Shown: positions 6,925-9,590 of the stretch, in pieces
Layout of the letters: the number at the start of each line of letters is the position of its first letter
Numbering within the stretch: the first letter of the stretch is position 1
Assembly (NCBI GenBank): GCA_934772445.1
Contig: CAKVMJ010000035.1
Span: 1 to 9,590, forward strand
DNA from: an uncultured Clostridia bacterium
Lineage (GTDB): Bacteria > Bacillota > Clostridia > Christensenellales > UBA1242
Direction of reading: 5' to 3'
Length of the DNA: 9,590 nt
Notes under the pieces: generated by a model
Databases searched by the model: none
Seen by the model: the letters and a program-made list of their open reading frames with translations, nothing else
What the model was told of the DNA's origin: nothing
Translations under genes and position numbers: made by a program

Positions 6925-7592
6925 AACACTGTAAAAATTGTAAAGTTGATGTAGAAACAACTGCAGATTATTGTCCGCTATGTTTTGGTGAACTTGAGGG
7001 CGAATGTGATGTAGATAAATTTAAAGCGCGCACAATTAATGAAAAATCTGGCAAAAGAATGGCATTTGCGATTAAATTATTTGGGTTTATGAGTATTTGC
7101 ATTGCAATTATTTGTATGTTTGTTAATATTGTTGTAAATCCTGATGTGCATTGGGCTATGATTGTTATTTTATCTTTATTATATGTTTGGATTTTAGTTG
7201 CACATACAATACTAAGTAAAAGGTCGTTTTTTGAAAAGATATTATTTCAGCTCGTAATGATTTTTGCAATATTATTTGCTTGTGAGAGAATTTCATCTGT
7301 AAGCCCACATTGGATGCTTAGTTATGTTTGTCCATCAATTGCCATCACAACTATTTTAATTTTAAATATGTTTTCAATGATTGGTGGAAAAAGATATGTT
7401 AGTATTATCACTTGCATTGTTTTCTATGTAATATTCTTGGTGGCGGGTTCTATAATTTTAGGATTAAATCAAACGGATTGTAGCGTTTTATATTTAATTA
7501 CAATCGTTTATTCTTTAGTTTCTATATTGGGTTCGTTTATATTTGGCTATTCATTGATTGCAAACGAATTTAAAAAGAAAATGCATATCTAA
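6921..7592 (+). CDS. DUF6320-type membrane protein with N-terminal zinc ribbon
   Basis: This 223-residue protein begins MKHCKNCKVDV and has a zinc-ribbon pair, C4-x2-C7 and C18-x2-C21 (CPLC), followed by an acidic linker. Six hydrophobic segments then lie at about 49-70, 79-98, 107-121, 133-153, 158-181 and 189-213, with a short basic tail ending FKKKMHI. The whole pattern matches the DUF6320 family, whose function is unknown. The ribbon is probably cytosolic, as expected for a metal-binding domain without a signal peptide. I choose the TTG at 6921 as start. It overlaps the TGA of the acyltransferase by four bases (TTGA), has GGGAG at 6908-6912 eight bases upstream, and puts the first cysteine at residue 4 as in the family. 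The in-frame TTG at 6906 would add five residues and overlap the Shine-Dalgarno. The coupling suggests that the acyltransferase and this protein act in one process at the membrane. Confidence 0.85.
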   Translation: MKHCKNCKVDVETTADYCPLCFGELEGECDVDKFKARTINEKSGKRMAFAIKLFGFMSICIAIICMFVNIVVNPDVHWAMIVILSLLYVWILVAHTILSKRSFFEKILFQLVMIFAILFACERISSVSPHWMLSYVCPSIAITTILILNMFSMIGGKRYVSIITCIVFYVIFLVAGSIILGLNQTDCSVLYLITIVYSLVSILGSFIFGYSLIANEFKKKMHI

Positions 7593-7594
7593 AA

Positions 7595-7612
7595 TGTGGA
7601 TAATGTGAATAA
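7595..7612 (-). promoter_or_regulatory. Two abutting DnaA boxes
   Basis: Read on the minus strand, 7595-7603 is TTATCCACA, the perfect DnaA box, and 7604-7612 is TTATTCACA, which fits the TTATNCACA consensus. They are direct repeats with no gap. A weaker third copy, CTATAAACA, lies at 7614-7622. The boxes begin two bases after the DUF6320 stop and lie about 235 bases upstream of dnaE. They may be a DnaA-regulated or DnaA-titrating site. An origin is not shown. Confidence 0.6.
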
Positions 7613-7616
7613 CTGT

Positions 7617-7676
7617 TTATAGATAAAAATATATACTTACGGGATATCTATAATATTTAATTAATTAAATAGATAA
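7617..7676. repeat. AT-rich inverted repeat and palindrome block next to the DnaA boxes
   Basis: TTATAGATA (7617-7625) and TATCTATAA (7645-7653) form a nine-base perfect inverted repeat with a 19-base loop. Positions 7654-7671 are an 18-base perfect palindrome, TATTTAATTAATTAAATA. ATAGATAA occurs directly repeated at 7619-7626 and 7669-7676. The block would melt easily, but low complexity alone could produce much of this pattern. Confidence 0.45.
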
Positions 7677-7681
7677 GTAAT

Positions 7682-7717
7682 AAAAAATGGGAAAATAATG
7701 TATTTCCTATTTTTTTA
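7682..7717 (+). terminator. Terminator of the acyltransferase/DUF6320 operon
   Basis: An A-rich arm, AAAAAATGGGAAAATA (7682-7697), pairs with TATTTCCTATTTTTT, with one bulged base and one G-T pair around a three-base loop. The second arm runs straight into eight T's (7710-7717). The stem is AU-rich with only two G-C pairs, so it may be leaky. It sits 90 bases after the operon's last stop and before the dnaE promoter. Confidence 0.55.
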
Positions 7718-7776
7718 TACTTAAAATTTAAAACTTATGCTAAATTAGTAATTTTTATAATTTTTTAAAATAAAAC

Positions 7777-7807
7777 TTGCCAAAGATATACTTTGTTGTG
7801 GTATAAT
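7777..7807 (+). promoter_or_regulatory. dnaE promoter with extended -10
   Basis: A perfect TATAAT (7802-7807) is preceded by TG one base upstream (TGG), an extended -10. A -35-like TTGCCA (7777-7782) is 19 bases away, long for a standard spacer but tolerated by extended -10 promoters. Transcription would start near 7814, leaving a leader of about 26 bases with the ribosome site. Confidence 0.65.
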
Positions 7808-7839
7808 AACCTTGAGAGAATATTCAAAGGAGAATTTTT

Positions 7840-9590
7840 GTGGGAAATTTTGTTCACTTACATTTACATACAGAATATAGTTTGCTTGATGGTGCGGCAA
7901 GAATTGATAAGGTTGTTAAAGTTGCTAAGAGCTATGATATGCCAGCAATTGCTATAACCGACCACGGAAATATGTATGGCGTTATTCCATTTTATGATGC
8001 TTGTAAAAAAGCGGGAATAAAGCCGATTTTGGGTTGTGAATTTTATGTTGCTGATGATTTAAAAGAAAAACACGGAAAAAGCAAAAATGCGCATTTAATT
8101 TTGCTTGCAAAAAATAAAGAGGGTTATCTAAACCTTTGTAGATTAAATACAATTGCATTCCGTGATGGTTTTTACTATAAACCAAGAATTGATTATAAAA
8201 CATTGGAAACTCACGCAGATGGTTTGGTTTGTTTGAGTGCTTGCTTGGCGGGCGACTTGCAACAACATTTATTAAAACACGAATATGAAGAGGCTGATAA
8301 ACTTGTTCAATGGTTTAAAAATCTTTTTGGCGAAGATTATTATATCGAACTTCAAGACCACGGTTTGCCAGAACAAAAAGAAGTTAATCCGCATTTAAGA
8401 GAGTTGGCAAAGAAATATAATATTAAAACAGTTGCCACAAACGATGTGCATTATATAAATAAAGAAGATGCAGAAGTGCAAGATGTTTTGATGTGTGTTC
8501 AGATGGGTAAAACTGTAAACGATCCAGATAGATTGAAATTTGGTTCTGATGAGTTTTATTTTAAAGCGTATGAAGAAATGGCAAAAGTTTTTCCAAATGA
8601 TTTAGATGCATTAGAAACAACTTTAGAGATTGCAGATAAATGTAATTATGAATTTACGGAAATAGATAAAAACTTATATCATTTTCCTCCATATAAAGCG
8701 CCAAATGGTGAAGATTTGGAATCGTACTTTAGAAAGTTGATTGAAAAAGGCTTGGTTCGAAGATATGGCACAGTTACAGAAGAAATTAGGAAAAGAGTGG
8801 ATAGTGAACTTGCGGTTATTGTAAAGCAAGGATTTGTTCAATATTTTCTAACTGTTTGGGATTATATAAATGCAGCAAAAGAAATGGGTGTTCCAGTTGG
8901 CCCAGGAAGAGGAAGCGGTGCTGGAAGTGTTGTTGCTTATGCTATTGGTATAACAGATATAGATCCATTAAAATTTGATTTGCTTTTCGAAAGATTTTTG
9001 CATACAGAAAGAGTTACTGCTCCCGATTTCGATGTGGACTTTGCAGATGATAGAAGACAAGATGTAATTGATTATGTTAGAAATAAATATGGCAATGATA
9101 AAGTTGTTAAAATTGTAACATTTGGTACGATGGCAGCTAAAAACGCAATAAAAGATGTTGGAAGAGTTTTGGGTGTTCCATATAGTGAGATGGATAAAGT
9201 TACAAAGAATATTCCTAATATTCCAGCAAAACATCACGATGTTATAAAGAAAGCATTTGGTTTTTATCAGGCTAAAGAAGGCGATAAAGATTATGGCGTG
9301 GATTATTCCGTTCCAGAATTAAAAGAAATTTATGCAAATAGCGAAGATGTTAGAAAAGTTGTTAATATCGCTATGAAATTGGAAGGTATGCCAAGGCAGT
9401 GTTCAACTCACGCTTGCGGTGTTGTAATCGGTTTTGAAAACCTTGAGAATTGGATGCCACTTAGCCGAAATGGTGATGATTTAACCACGCAATATTCTAT
9501 GACAGATATTGAAAGACTAGGCCATTTAAAAATGGACTTCCTAGGTCTTAGAAACTTAAATGATATTTCAAAATGTTTGCAATATGTTAA
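7840..9590 (+). CDS. dnaE: DNA polymerase III alpha subunit DnaE (N-terminal half, runs off the window)
   Basis: The frame is open from GTG 7840 to the right edge (583 codons plus two bases), about half of the usual length of around 1,150 residues. This is the catalytic subunit of the replicative C-family polymerase, or its close DnaE paralogue. The PHP domain (about 1-270) starts NFVHLHLHTEYSLLDG and keeps all nine expected metal ligands: H8, H10, D17, H42, E67, H85, C135, D202 and H204. The palm carries GPGRGSGAGS (354-363), PDFDVDF with catalytic D396 and D398, and the third aspartate D566 in MDFLGLR. STHACGVVI also matches the family. The GTG start follows AAAGGAG (7826-7832) by seven bases, and no ATG fits as well. 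It has its own promoter and is not coupled to the upstream operon. The GC-level and codons resemble its neighbours. No exonuclease insertion is seen, so it is not PolC. Confidence 0.97.
   Translation, partial: MGNFVHLHLHTEYSLLDGAARIDKVVKVAKSYDMPAIAITDHGNMYGVIPFYDACKKAGIKPILGCEFYVADDLKEKHGKSKNAHLILLAKNKEGYLNLCRLNTIAFRDGFYYKPRIDYKTLETHADGLVCLSACLAGDLQQHLLKHEYEEADKLVQWFKNLFGEDYYIELQDHGLPEQKEVNPHLRELAKKYNIKTVATNDVHYINKEDAEVQDVLMCVQMGKTVNDPDRLKFGSDEFYFKAYEEMAKVFPNDLDALETTLEIADKCNYEFTEIDKNLYHFPPYKAPNGEDLESYFRKLIEKGLVRRYGTVTEEIRKRVDSELAVIVKQGFVQYFLTVWDYINAAKEMGVPVGPGRGSGAGSVVAYAIGITDIDPLKFDLLFERFLHTERVTAPDFDVDFADDRRQDVIDYVRNKYGNDKVVKIVTFGTMAAKNAIKDVGRVLGVPYSEMDKVTKNIPNIPAKHHDVIKKAFGFYQAKEGDKDYGVDYSVPELKEIYANSEDVRKVVNIAMKLEGMPRQCSTHACGVVIGFENLENWMPLSRNGDDLTTQYSMTDIERLGHLKMDFLGLRNLNDISKCLQYV

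Larger units (their letters stand above)
7593..7839. other. Intergenic region between the DUF6320 gene and dnaE
   Basis: This 247-base gap holds, in order, the DnaA boxes (7595-7612), an AT-rich block with inverted and palindromic repeats (7617-7676), a terminator for the upstream operon (7682-7717), and the dnaE promoter and leader (from about 7777). I found no ORF, tRNA or recognisable riboswitch in it. Confidence 0.7.

Noticed and set aside
7595..7676. Calling this region the chromosome origin
   Set aside because: Only two good DnaA boxes exist, dnaA and dnaN are not seen, there is no clear DnaA-trio, and the AT block is on the side opposite to the expected one.
8968..9237. Minus-strand ORF of 89 codons
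   Set aside because: It is wholly antisense to the polymerase palm coding sequence, whose catalytic motifs are intact in the other frame.
1..9590. CRISPR array, tRNA, rRNA, insertion sequence or phage genes
   Set aside because: I found no regularly spaced repeats, cloverleaf-like sequence, transposase or integrase motifs, or phage structural proteins on either strand.

Overview
The window looks like chromosomal DNA of an uncultured low-GC Firmicutes (Clostridia- or Bacilli-like) bacterium. By eye it is about 70% A+T. It has strong AGGAGG-type ribosome binding sites, sigma-A-like promoters, TTG and GTG starts next to ATG, and TGA used as a stop, so it uses the ordinary bacterial code. The gene families (DnaE with an intact PHP site, U32/DUF3656 protein, DUF6320 protein, YjzC-like small protein, TRAM-less RumA-type methyltransferase) fit that group. 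I see no transposase, integrase, CRISPR array, tRNA or rRNA.

Layout. (1) 15-608, minus strand: a small three-helix membrane protein of unknown function, followed by a 51-residue YjzC-like protein whose base composition and codon choice differ clearly from its surroundings. (2) 716-1906, plus strand: a DAO-family FAD oxidoreductase, divergent from the membrane protein and ending at a bidirectional terminator (1941-1976). (3) 2023-5500, minus strand: a U32/DUF3656 protein and a 23S rRNA uracil-C5 methyltransferase, one base apart. Both belong to families that modify 23S rRNA or other structured RNA, so this is probably a small RNA-modification operon. (4) 5629-7592, plus strand: an HxxxDG acyltransferase of the alcohol-acetyltransferase type and a zinc-ribbon, six-helix DUF6320 membrane protein, overlapping by four bases. 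(5) 7593-7839: a complex intergenic region with two abutting DnaA boxes, AT-rich repeats, a terminator and the dnaE promoter. (6) 7840 to the right edge: the first half of dnaE, the replicative DNA polymerase III alpha subunit.

How the genes may work together. The two tightly linked pairs are the main functional units: U32 plus methyltransferase (inferred RNA modification) and acyltransferase plus DUF6320 (an uncharacterised pair, perhaps acting on a lipid or envelope substrate at the membrane). Their promoters face away from each other in 5501-5628 and seem to share -35 DNA. The best candidates for something undescribed are the acyltransferase/DUF6320 pair and the DnaA-box region ahead of dnaE. 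Neither is proven by sequence alone. Several starts given here differ from the longest open frame, and the reasons are stated in each entry.
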